Assembly (NCBI GenBank): GCA_021158805.1
Contig: JAGGTZ010000126.1
Coordinates: forward strand, 1-6,989
Length of the DNA stretch: 6,989 nucleotides
Direction of reading: 5' to 3'
DNA from: Thermoproteota archaeon
GTDB lineage: Archaea > Korarchaeota > Korarchaeia > Korarchaeales > Korarchaeaceae
Of the stretch, positions 1 to 5,684 are shown piece by piece. Under the pieces are notes generated by a model that was given only the letters and a program-made list of their open reading frames with translations, was not told where the DNA came from and did no database searches. Positions within the stretch are counted from its first letter, which is position 1, and each line of letters starts with the position of its first letter. The translations under genes were made by a program, and so were the position numbers.

Positions 1-255
1 GAGCTCATTCCTGTGGATACCTTTGGCTTCATATATCCTGACATGAGGGTCGAATTCATAATACCGCTATACACTACGGTCATTGAGGGAAAAGATCCTG
101 TGATTAGGCCCGATGAACATGACGACTGGGGTTGGTTCTCTCTAGATCAAGTAAGAGAAATGGAGTTGACCGACAGAACAATGAAAGGAGTTTATACCAT
201 GGTTGCTGCGGCTAAAAGGCTTTTAGAGGGAATGAGCTTTGGATCAGCTAAGTAG
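1..255 (+). CDS. Nudix hydrolase, C-terminal part (5' end outside the window)
   Basis: The frame is open from base 1 and ends at TAG 253-255, giving 84 residues that are the C-terminal half of a larger protein. A GTG at 13 lies inside the domain and is unlikely to be the start. The visible part has a long hydrophobic strand (VEFIIPLYTTVIEG) followed by an acidic turn and the pattern DEHDDWGWFSLDQVREMEL, which matches the late strand and helix of Nudix domains (E-hDDxxWfsldEl). It ends in a helix typical of the fold. Nudix enzymes hydrolyse nucleoside diphosphates linked to another group. The catalytic Nudix box (GX5EX7REUXEEXGU) would lie upstream of the window, so activity and substrate cannot be judged. 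The last 17 bases overlap the next gene, so the two are probably co-transcribed and translationally coupled. The family call is fairly safe; the substrate is unknown. Confidence 0.72.
   Translation, partial: ELIPVDTFGFIYPDMRVEFIIPLYTTVIEGKDPVIRPDEHDDWGWFSLDQVREMELTDRTMKGVYTMVAAAKRLLEGMSFGSAK
226..230 (+). promoter_or_regulatory. Ribosome binding site for the UppP-type gene (TTG start)
   Basis: GAGGG lies eight bases before TTG 239, inside the last codons of the Nudix gene. Together with the in-frame stop at 233-235 it makes TTG 239 the best start. The next in-frame candidates, GTG 257 and ATG 263, would cut into the first membrane helix. Confidence 0.55.
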
Positions 256-1003
256 CGTGGTAATGGGTATAGTTCAAGGAGTTCTAGAGTGGCTTCCGGT
301 AAGCAGTGAGGGTCAGCTGTTCTTGGTCGCCACCCTAATGGGTGTTAATGCTAATAAAGCGCTCTCACTAGCCCTATATCTACACCTAGGAACGGGTCTC
401 GCTGCCCTCCTATATTACCACGAAGATTTCCGGTTGGCTCTAAGGGGAGGTCCTCTCTTCTCCTTTCTTGTGTTAGGTAGCTTAGCGACAGGATTGGCAG
501 GGTTACCATTAATGCTATTTATCGAGCGATTAGCAGCTAGTTTTGAGTTAGAGTTATCCATACTAGTGGGTATTTTTCTATTACTCATCGGTCTCGCGCT
601 TAGGAATCTAGAGCAAAAGGGGTTTGGATGTAGAGAGATGCCTACTACATTGGATTCCATAGTTACTGGCTTAGCCCAAGGCCTCGCTATCCTCCCCGGC
701 GTTAGTAGGTCCGCATCTACAATATCCATATTGCTTATCAGGGGGTTCCGTTTAGACCGAGCTCTGAAGCTTTCCTTCATGCTAGGAAGTATAGCCTCTA
801 TATCAGCTGGATTCATCAGCTCGGGGGCAATCGAGGCTAGAATAGGCATATTTTCCCTTTTGGCATCATTAGTGGCAGGTTACTCAATGTTACTGATACT
901 AAATAAAATAGTGAAGAAGACTAGAATGTCAACATTCACGATCTCTTTTGGCTTCCTCTCCTTGATTCTTGTGGCTATTAGGATGTATCTACTCCCAACT
1001 TAG
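239..1003 (+). CDS. uppP: UppP/BacA-family polyprenyl-diphosphate phosphatase
   Basis: This 254-residue integral membrane protein is of near-normal length for the family (about 260-280). Family members dephosphorylate undecaprenyl diphosphate to recycle the lipid carrier; in an archaeon the likely substrate is a dolichyl or other polyprenyl diphosphate (inference). Motif 1 is QGVLEWLPVSSEG (Q13 and E17 fit the [E/Q]xxxE pair). Motif 2 is PGVSRSAST at 153-161, matching PGxSRSxxT. Both motifs sit next to hydrophobic helices, and about seven membrane segments can be drawn. The residue after SSxG, His in bacterial enzymes, is Gln26 here. The start is TTG 239: a stop lies in frame six bases upstream (233-235), GAGGG at 226-230 is well spaced, and the family N-terminus (xxxxGIVQGxxEWLP) begins at about residue 10. 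It overlaps the Nudix gene by 17 bases with no promoter of its own, suggesting one operon. Confidence 0.9.
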   Translation: MDQLSSVVMGIVQGVLEWLPVSSEGQLFLVATLMGVNANKALSLALYLHLGTGLAALLYYHEDFRLALRGGPLFSFLVLGSLATGLAGLPLMLFIERLAASFELELSILVGIFLLLIGLALRNLEQKGFGCREMPTTLDSIVTGLAQGLAILPGVSRSASTISILLIRGFRLDRALKLSFMLGSIASISAGFISSGAIEARIGIFSLLASLVAGYSMLLILNKIVKKTRMSTFTISFGFLSLILVAIRMYLLPT

Positions 1004-1154
1004 AGACAGGCCACTTCCTTAGCATCGCCGTTAAGACTTCTATACTCCTCCATCCAACATCCTCTTTGGATATCGAGCTAAAGCCCAGTACCCTCTTAGT
1101 TTCCTTCTTATAGACTATGTAAGCGTGATCTCCCCAACTAACAGCTTCTTCCAT
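978..1154 (-). CDS. Small protein of unknown function, possibly a gene remnant
   Basis: An ATG at 1154-1152 opens a 58-residue frame ending in TAA at 980-978. The frame stays open upstream to a TAA at 1205-1203, giving 74 sense codons, but has no ATG, GTG or TTG in that added part. The product looks protein-like: charged and hydrophobic residues alternate (DHAYIVYKKETKRVLGF), then comes a helix-like stretch (WRSIEVLTAMLRKW). It has no signal peptide or membrane segment, and I do not recognise a family. A weak GGTGGA lies 11 bases before the ATG. It lies downstream of, and on the same strand as, the permease gene, and its 3' end overlaps the phosphatase gene tail to tail by 26 bases. An overlapping frame (1210-1115) encodes a Rossmann-like peptide, so this could be the downstream half of a frameshifted gene. 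Small real gene and decayed fragment are about equally likely. Confidence 0.4.
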   Translation of the reverse strand: MEEAVSWGDHAYIVYKKETKRVLGFSSISKEDVGWRSIEVLTAMLRKWPVSKLGVDTS

Positions 1155-1252
1155 GCGGATCCAAGTCCACCAATCCCCATTCCGACGACGACAACCCTCA
1201 CATTATTCACTGCGCAGCTAAACACAAATAATTGAAAAACTTAAACGAACCA
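1004..1252. other. Region between the convergent phosphatase and permease genes
   Basis: No gene longer than about 75 codons lies here. On the minus strand it holds the small frame annotated at 978-1154, a second overlapping minus-strand frame at 1115-1210 (31 residues from GTG, beginning NNVRVVVVGMGIGGLG), and a T-rich stretch just after the permease stop. On the + strand I see no gene, hairpin, tRNA or repeat. Confidence 0.6.
1222..1247 (-). terminator. Possible T-rich terminator after the ABC permease gene
   Basis: Starting six bases after the permease stop, the minus strand is rich in T (TTTAAGTTTTTCAATTATTTG), including a run of five T. Archaeal RNA polymerase terminates at such runs without needing a hairpin, and none is seen. 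The same AT-rich stretch could instead be the promoter of the small minus-strand frame just downstream; the sequence does not decide. Confidence 0.35.
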
Positions 1253-2551
1253 TCATCCGAACACCACGGACTCTCTCGCAAACATCTTTGAGCTTAACCA
1301 TAGAAAAACCATTAAATATATCAACGAAACCACTAACGATGTAAATACAGCCGTCAACTCTCCGGGATTTACTATCATATCTCTAGCGAACATGGCCAAG
1401 CTAGAGATAGGCATCAGTCTGAGGTAAGGATAGAGAGATTGTGGTGCATAGGGGATTGCCACCATAGGAACCACTAAAATCAGTGTGAGGAACCCTATGT
1501 ATTGCTGGGCTTCCTTAAAACTCTTGGCAAAGGAAGCTGCCGTCACCATAATGGCATTTCCCGTCAATCCCCCTAAAGCTATGGTTAGCAGTATTCCAAC
1601 TATGAAGTACCCTATCTTACTTGGGTCTATAAGCTGTGTCGCTTGAACATGGGCTATACTCTCTTCTACGGAGGATACGGCTATCCCCACTCCAACTATG
1701 GAGGAGAGTACGGTAGATATACCACTTATCAATGCCAAGGCTGTTAAAGCCAAAAATTTACCACAAAGGACCTGTCCTCGCGTAACCGGATTGGTTAACA
1801 AAGCTTCAATGGTCTTTCTCTCCCTCTCACCAGCTATCATATCTATTGCAAAGGTACCGGCCCCAGTTATTGCTATTAAGCCGACCATCATTGGAATTAC
1901 TATGGCTGTTAGCACCTCCCCCGTGGAAACTTCACCGCCACCCGCTGTAACCTGCTTTGCTATTGTTGTAATCGGTCTAATGTATTCCTCACTCAGGTTA
2001 ATGGCCTTTAATCTCTCCTTAAGTATTGTGTAAGAATAACCATTAACTATTCCCTGGACAACCCCTATTGCCACTGAGGACCTGGCCCCATAGGGATCGT
2101 AGTAATAGACTATAGTCCCGCTTCTCCCCTCTGTTATATTTCTTAGGAAACCTTTAGGGATCTCAACCACTAAATCAACTTCTCCGTTTAGTATAAGGTT
2201 CGAAAAATCGCCTTCCCCTGTAACTATAGATACTTGGGCCTGAGATGATGACTCTAAAGATTTTATTTGTTGTGCTAGATCCATAGCACCTTCGTCACTC
2301 ACTACAACCATGATCTTTGGAGGAATAGCCTTAGGACTTAGCATCAGAGTTGGTAAGGAGATTACTAGGGGCATCATTATCATAGGGAGGAGCACCACAT
2401 TTATCATGGTCCTCCTATCTCTAAGAGCTTCCAGCAACTCTTTCCATGCGACTACAACCCAAGTTCTTGCTGGTAGGCTATAACCCCATTGACCTAAACC
2501 TCTAGATAGTTTTACAACCCCAGAGGATCCCCTAAATAATCTAACTCTCAA
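1253..2551 (-). CDS. ABC-2 type transporter permease (NatB-like)
   Basis: This 432-residue membrane subunit of an ABC exporter has the ABC-2/NatB layout. A short cytoplasmic N-terminus carries WKELLEALRDRRTM (36-49). Membrane helix 1 (about 50-71) is followed by a large external domain (about 72-210), then five more helices at about 212-236, 265-293, 314-340, 350-370 and 400-420. The family signature GERERKTIEALLTNPVTRGQ (241-260) follows helix 2, with GKFLA (264-268) after it. NatB-type permeases export sodium, drugs or other small molecules; the substrate here is not evident. The start is TTG 2551: GGTGAT at 2561-2556 gives a perfect archaeal ribosome site four bases upstream. It overlaps the ATPase gene by 11 bases, so the two are one translationally coupled operon. 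TGA lies at 1255-1253. Later in-frame GTG codons near residues 32-34 are possible but lack such a site. Confidence 0.9.
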   Translation of the reverse strand: MRVRLFRGSSGVVKLSRGLGQWGYSLPARTWVVVAWKELLEALRDRRTMINVVLLPMIMMPLVISLPTLMLSPKAIPPKIMVVVSDEGAMDLAQQIKSLESSSQAQVSIVTGEGDFSNLILNGEVDLVVEIPKGFLRNITEGRSGTIVYYYDPYGARSSVAIGVVQGIVNGYSYTILKERLKAINLSEEYIRPITTIAKQVTAGGGEVSTGEVLTAIVIPMMVGLIAITGAGTFAIDMIAGERERKTIEALLTNPVTRGQVLCGKFLALTALALISGISTVLSSIVGVGIAVSSVEESIAHVQATQLIDPSKIGYFIVGILLTIALGGLTGNAIMVTAASFAKSFKEAQQYIGFLTLILVVPMVAIPYAPQSLYPYLRLMPISSLAMFARDMIVNPGELTAVFTSLVVSLIYLMVFLWLSSKMFARESVVFG

Positions 2552-3278
2552 CTACATCACCTTTCACGAGCCTCACAAAGACGTCTTCAAATTCCTTCTC
2601 GCCTATTAACTTCTCTAAATCTTCCTTCTTGCCAAGATACCTCAGCTTACCCTCGCTGATTATCCCTATATAATCGCAAAGCCTCTCCACATCCCACATA
2701 TTATGTGTGGAGAGTACTACGGTCTTTCCAGTGGTAGCATATTCTTCTATCATCTTTCTAATTTCTCGAGCACTCATAACATCGACTCCTAAGGTAGGTT
2801 CGTCCAATAGCAGAACAGGAGGCTCATCTAATATGGCTCTAGCGAAAGCCACTTTTTGTCTTTGGCCACGCGACAGCTTATCAGCGATGACATACTTTTT
2901 ATCGGTAAGGTTAAGGAGTTCCAGCAACTCGGCAACTCTCTTCCTAAGTCTCCAATCCTCCATCCCTCTCAGTTTTCCAAAGTAGATCAGATTTTCTTCC
3001 GCAGTTAGTCTTGGGTAAAGTCCGGTTTCCTCAGGGAGGACACCCATGAGAGACTTAGCTTTGGTAGGATTATGGACAACATCTACCCCAAGAACTCTAG
3101 CAGTCCCTGATGTGGGCTTAAGTACCCCATATATCATCCTCAGTGTAGTTGTTTTACCTGCCCCATTGGGACCCAATAGACCAAATATGGAGCCTTCCTC
3201 AACGGAAAAACTGAGATTATTGACAGCTACCAAGTCTCCAAACTTTTTAGTTAGAGATATTGCCTCTATTGCAGCCAT
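2541..3278 (-). CDS. ABC transporter ATP-binding protein (NatA-like)
   Basis: This 245-residue nucleotide-binding subunit powers the adjacent permease from the cytoplasmic face. All ATPase motifs are present in order: Walker A GPNGAGKTT (36-44), signature LSRGQ (135-139), Walker B VLLLDEP (155-161) with catalytic Glu160, D-loop LGVD, and the switch His192 in LSTHNM. At the Q-loop position the sequence is LPEETGLYPRLT, with Glu in place of Gln; PExxGLY is what I expect in the NatA-like branch rather than a defect. A short C-terminal tail (about 220-245) follows the conserved fold. The ATG at 3278 has a strong AGGAGGG six bases upstream and starts at the normal point for the family (AIEAISLTKKFG). 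The gene overlaps the permease by 11 bases and is divergent from the secreted-protein gene, 44 bases away. I found no clear TATA box for this strand; ATTAATAG at 3348-3341 is a weak candidate. Confidence 0.95.
   Translation of the reverse strand: MAAIEAISLTKKFGDLVAVNNLSFSVEEGSIFGLLGPNGAGKTTTLRMIYGVLKPTSGTARVLGVDVVHNPTKAKSLMGVLPEETGLYPRLTAEENLIYFGKLRGMEDWRLRKRVAELLELLNLTDKKYVIADKLSRGQRQKVAFARAILDEPPVLLLDEPTLGVDVMSAREIRKMIEEYATTGKTVVLSTHNMWDVERLCDYIGIISEGKLRYLGKKEDLEKLIGEKEFEDVFVRLVKGDVVES
2556..2562 (-). promoter_or_regulatory. Ribosome binding site fixing the permease TTG start
   Basis: The minus strand reads AGGTGAT, then GTAG, then TTG. The site lies within the last codons of the ATPase gene and exactly matches the complement of the archaeal 16S rRNA tail, supporting translation of the permease from TTG 2551. 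Confidence 0.7.
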
Positions 3279-3284
3279 GGAATA

Positions 3285-3291
3285 CCCTCCT
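3285..3291 (-). promoter_or_regulatory. Ribosome binding site of the ABC ATPase gene
   Basis: The minus strand reads AGGAGGG six bases before ATG 3278. The strong site implies that the mRNA of this operon has a leader, unlike the divergent gene. Confidence 0.7.
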
Positions 3292-3292
3292 A

Positions 3293-3300
3293 TTTATAAA
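3293..3300 (+). promoter_or_regulatory. TATA box of the secreted-protein gene (leaderless mRNA predicted)
   Basis: TTTATAAA is centred at about 3296. Archaeal transcription normally begins some 25-27 bases downstream of the box centre, i.e. at about 3321-3323, which coincides with ATG 3323. No ribosome site precedes that ATG, consistent with a leaderless transcript. The octamer is its own reverse complement, but it is too close to ATG 3278 to serve the minus-strand ATPase gene. Confidence 0.68.
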
Positions 3301-3322
3301 GCGTCAGCCAACTATCCCCGAG

Positions 3323-4540
3323 ATGAAAAGGTACCTAATGCCACTATTAATGGTTCTCATCGTCATAAACCTCCTTCCGAGTAGTGGGCAATATGTACTA
3401 CTAGGAATCTCCGATAATGATGTAGTTGCAGGAGGCTACTTCTATGCCTTCTATAACATGACAGCAATTCCCGGAAAGCCGATAGTGGGTTTCAAGCTAT
3501 CCCTACTGGTTCCCAAAGGGTGGACTTTTAGGCCCTATAATGCCAGTGGGATAACTCCCAAGGGTGAAAAGATCAAGATAGAATGGCTAGAAAATGGAAC
3601 TGCCGTCTATAGTGGGTCTGGAGCTTCCGTCGCTCATGTTGCATTCAGGATAAACGTTCCTCTGAATGAAACCGATGTGAGAAGATCCATATTTGCTAAG
3701 GGATATCTCCTAGTGAAAGAAGGAAATGGTATCAGGAGATACATAGTCACCGGAAAGAAAGAGATTTTCGTGCATAAGTGGGAACCCCTCGTCTACGTTA
3801 ACCTAAGCAGAGAGGAGGTAGTACCGCCTGCTATCATAACAGCATATGTAAGAATACTTACAGCGCCTCCTCTATATCCAACTGCTATGAGAGATGTGAA
3901 TTTAAGGGTTGAAACGACGACTTCAGGCCTTCTTTATAATGAAAGTGTAGAGTACTGGCCATATGGTCATGCAATAGATCTAAAGATCCCTATAAAGATA
4001 TCCTCTAATGTCAACGGAGGCGAACATAAGCTGACTGTCACTCTAAGCTATGAAGTTGGGGGTAATATACTAAAGAGCACAGTCGAGTACCCATTTAAAG
4101 TCATGAAACCCTCGAAAATAGATGCAAACGCTAACATCTCGAAGATAGTAAAAGCTGGTCATCCTGTATGGGTAAATGCGAGCATCATAAACCCCTCATC
4201 TTTTACAGCACACAACGTAGAGTTACATGCTAAAGTGGGAGATATACACGAGGTCAAGAAAATAGGAGACATGGAGCCAGGCTCTCTAAAGGGAGTTTCC
4301 ATTAAAATTAACCTTAAGGATGAGGGGAATTATACTTTAAGCGTCTGGGCCATTTGGGAGCAAGAATATCCGAGAGAATTTCGTGTATTAAATGTTGGCA
4401 ACTATACAGTGGAGGTAGTATCTGAAGGTCTTGGAATCTCGTGGTATGTCCTTCCTCTAGTGGTGGTGATACTAGTTGCCGCGGCAGTTAAGTACAAACT
4501 TGGAAGATCTAGAAATAAGCAAACTGAAGGGGATAGTTGA
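3323..4540 (+). CDS. Secreted, membrane-anchored, sequon-rich beta-domain protein
   Basis: The 405-residue product has a signal peptide (MKRY, hydrophobic core to about residue 18, then PSSGQ), a large external part and one C-terminal membrane anchor (about 371-389) with a short basic tail. The external part reads as three beta-rich domains at about 25-150, 152-262 and 264-365. The last resembles the CARDB/S-layer-associated type (COG1361): VWVNASIINPSSFTAHNVEL, then MEPGS, then GNYTLSVWA. Ten N-x-S/T sequons (Asn 45, 73, 91, 115, 160, 206, 271, 285, 336, 360) point to dense N-glycosylation. No protease or other enzyme motif is seen, so a cell-surface structural or binding role is inferred. 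ATG 3323 is preferred because the signal peptide begins there and the TATA box predicts transcription starting at it; an in-frame extension back to 3260 would run into the divergent gene. The 3' end overlaps the RNase H gene by 65 bases. Confidence 0.82.
   Translation: MKRYLMPLLMVLIVINLLPSSGQYVLLGISDNDVVAGGYFYAFYNMTAIPGKPIVGFKLSLLVPKGWTFRPYNASGITPKGEKIKIEWLENGTAVYSGSGASVAHVAFRINVPLNETDVRRSIFAKGYLLVKEGNGIRRYIVTGKKEIFVHKWEPLVYVNLSREEVVPPAIITAYVRILTAPPLYPTAMRDVNLRVETTTSGLLYNESVEYWPYGHAIDLKIPIKISSNVNGGEHKLTVTLSYEVGGNILKSTVEYPFKVMKPSKIDANANISKIVKAGHPVWVNASIINPSSFTAHNVELHAKVGDIHEVKKIGDMEPGSLKGVSIKINLKDEGNYTLSVWAIWEQEYPREFRVLNVGNYTVEVVSEGLGISWYVLPLVVVILVAAAVKYKLGRSRNKQTEGDS
4465..4470 (+). promoter_or_regulatory. 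Ribosome binding site deciding the RNase H start
   Basis: GGTGAT lies five bases before TTG 4476, inside the membrane-anchor codons of the preceding gene. The later in-frame TTG at 4500 has no such site, so TTG 4476 is favoured despite the 65-base overlap. Confidence 0.6.
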
Positions 4541-5186
4541 GGCAAAGGGCCGCGTACTCCCTCCTAAGGGTGAGTGGGAGCTGTTTAGATTTGAAATTGG
4601 TAGCTATATCGGTATAGTATATTCTAGTGGGAGAGTTGTCTATCATGAACCCTTATCTGAGATAATAGAGCTGGCTCTATGCGAGAAAGAGGGAATAGAC
4701 ATAGGCTCTGATGAGGCTGGGAAAGGTGAGAGCACTGGTCCCATTGTGGTGGCTGCTGTAGCCCTAGATCAGGAAGCTAGAAGATACCTAAGAGCGAGGG
4801 GTTTACTTGAGAGCAAGTCTCTTCCCCTAAGTAGACTAGAGGAAACTAGTCTAATGATCATGAGAAAGGCAAAGGCATGGAATGTTAAGGTAATCCACCC
4901 AGAAATGCTTAAGAGACTGTGGAGGAGGGGAAATCTGAATGAGTTGCTAGCTAGTTGGCATCACGAGGTTATACAGAGGACAGTAGAGGTAGTAAGACCA
5001 AAGAGGATAATAGTGGACTCCTTTGATGACAAGAGATTGAAAGAGGAGTTGAAAGAGTTAGAGTCCATTGCTGAACTAATAATAAAACCAAAAGCTGATT
5101 TAACCTACACCTCGGTTGCTGCAGCTAGTGTGCTCGCTAGATACCATAGAGAGAGGGAAAGCATTGGTGGTACTAAGTGGAACTAG
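4476..5186 (+). CDS. RNase HII/HIII-type ribonuclease H, C-terminally short
   Basis: This 236-residue enzyme should cleave the RNA strand of RNA-DNA hybrids. Residues about 12-57 (up to GIVYSSGRVVYH) resemble the TBP-like substrate-binding domain found before RNase HIII. The catalytic domain begins with IGSDEAGKGESTGPI (76-90), closer to HIII (GSDExGxGD) than to HII (GIDEAGRG). The four acidic active-site residues appear present: D79, E80, D181 (IIVDSF) and D208 (KADLTYTSVAAASVLAR). The protein stops 28 residues after D208, at RERESIGGTKWN. Family members normally continue for about 50-80 residues with helices that help bind the hybrid, and nothing like them follows in any + frame because the next DNA codes on the other strand. 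The TTG 4476 start is chosen from the ribosome site. It is likely co-transcribed with the secreted-protein gene. Family is confident; HIII versus HII, and activity of the short form, are uncertain. Confidence 0.82.
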   Translation: MPRQLSTNLEDLEISKLKGIVEAKGRVLPPKGEWELFRFEIGSYIGIVYSSGRVVYHEPLSEIIELALCEKEGIDIGSDEAGKGESTGPIVVAAVALDQEARRYLRARGLLESKSLPLSRLEETSLMIMRKAKAWNVKVIHPEMLKRLWRRGNLNELLASWHHEVIQRTVEVVRPKRIIVDSFDDKRLKEELKELESIAELIIKPKADLTYTSVAAASVLARYHRERESIGGTKWN

Positions 5187-5683
5187 CTTGGAAGAGGGTG
5201 CTTGTATCCCATCTTCCTGAGAAACTCTATCCTCTCCTTTACATCCTTCTCCCCTTCAACTCCTGTAGGAGTACCTCCATCGATAACTCCTAAAATTCCT
5301 CTACCTTCACCTATATCGGCAACTATTACCTTTAATGGGTTAGCTGTGGCAGCATGGAGGGTTACTATCTCTGGTACCTGCTTTAGTCTAGGTAGTACGT
5401 TGACAGGCCATGCATCCTTAACCAGTATTACTAAGCAGTGACCGGCAGCTATCCTTCTAGCTCTTTCGACAGCGGCTTCCACGAGTTCTGGATCATTCCC
5501 AGCTTTCCTTATTAACCTCGGACCTGAGGACTCGCAGAACGCAAGCCCAAATTTTATTCCAGCGCAGGAATCCGATAAAGCCTCATAGACATCTTCAACT
5601 GTCTTGATGAAGTGGGAGGTTGCAAGTATTATGTTAGTACCCTCGGGAGGGGAGACATCGACTACCTCAAGCTTCAGATCCAT
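5183..5683 (-). CDS. Adenosine-specific kinase (PAE2307 / DUF355 family)
   Basis: The 166-residue soluble protein matches the small archaeal and thermophile family whose Pyrobaculum member PAE2307 was described as an adenosine-specific kinase, unrelated to ribokinase-type adenosine kinases. Recognisable family segments run in order: NIILATSHFIKTVEDVYEAL (17-36), GIKFGLAFCESSGPRLIRK (42-60), AGHCLVILVKDAWPVNVL (86-103), HAATANPLKVIVA (115-127), GRGILGVIDG (131-140) and a C-terminal RKMGYKHPLPS. Length is normal for the family. The chosen start is ATG 5683: GGGAGG at 5698-5693 is nine bases upstream, and family members begin just there (MxLKxxxV). A TTG at 5692, directly abutting that site, is less likely. 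One base separates it from the regulator's stop, so the two genes are one operon. Its TAG overlaps the RNase H stop within CTAG 5183-5186. A salvage role (adenosine to AMP) comes from the family. Confidence 0.88.
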   Translation of the reverse strand: MDLKLEVVDVSPPEGTNIILATSHFIKTVEDVYEALSDSCAGIKFGLAFCESSGPRLIRKAGNDPELVEAAVERARRIAAGHCLVILVKDAWPVNVLPRLKQVPEIVTLHAATANPLKVIVADIGEGRGILGVIDGGTPTGVEGEKDVKERIEFLRKMGYKHPLPS

Positions 5684-5684
5684 C

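Noticed and set aside
415..849. Long minus-strand frame opposite the phosphatase gene
   Set aside because: It is antisense to a clear UppP coding sequence, and its product shows no family motif or plausible start region.
978..1154. The small minus-strand frame as a transposase remnant
   Set aside because: The strand-rich pattern vaguely recalls transposase cores, but there is no DDE motif set, inverted repeat or target duplication nearby.
1698..2033. Plus-strand frame opposite the ABC permease
   Set aside because: It is a shadow of the permease codons; the permease signature is unambiguous on the other strand.
3293..3300. The palindromic TATA box acting as promoter in both directions
   Set aside because: On the minus strand it would start transcription near 3270, inside the ATPase gene after its ATG and without its ribosome site.
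3260..3322. In-frame extension of the secreted protein upstream of ATG 3323
   Set aside because: It would run into the divergent ATPase gene, put 21 residues before a clear signal peptide, and start upstream of the TATA box.
5187..5441. Continuation of the RNase H protein beyond its TAG by read-through or frameshift
   Set aside because: The + frame stays open but reads Pro/Ser-rich sequence that is the complement of conserved adenosine-kinase codons and has no RNase H features.
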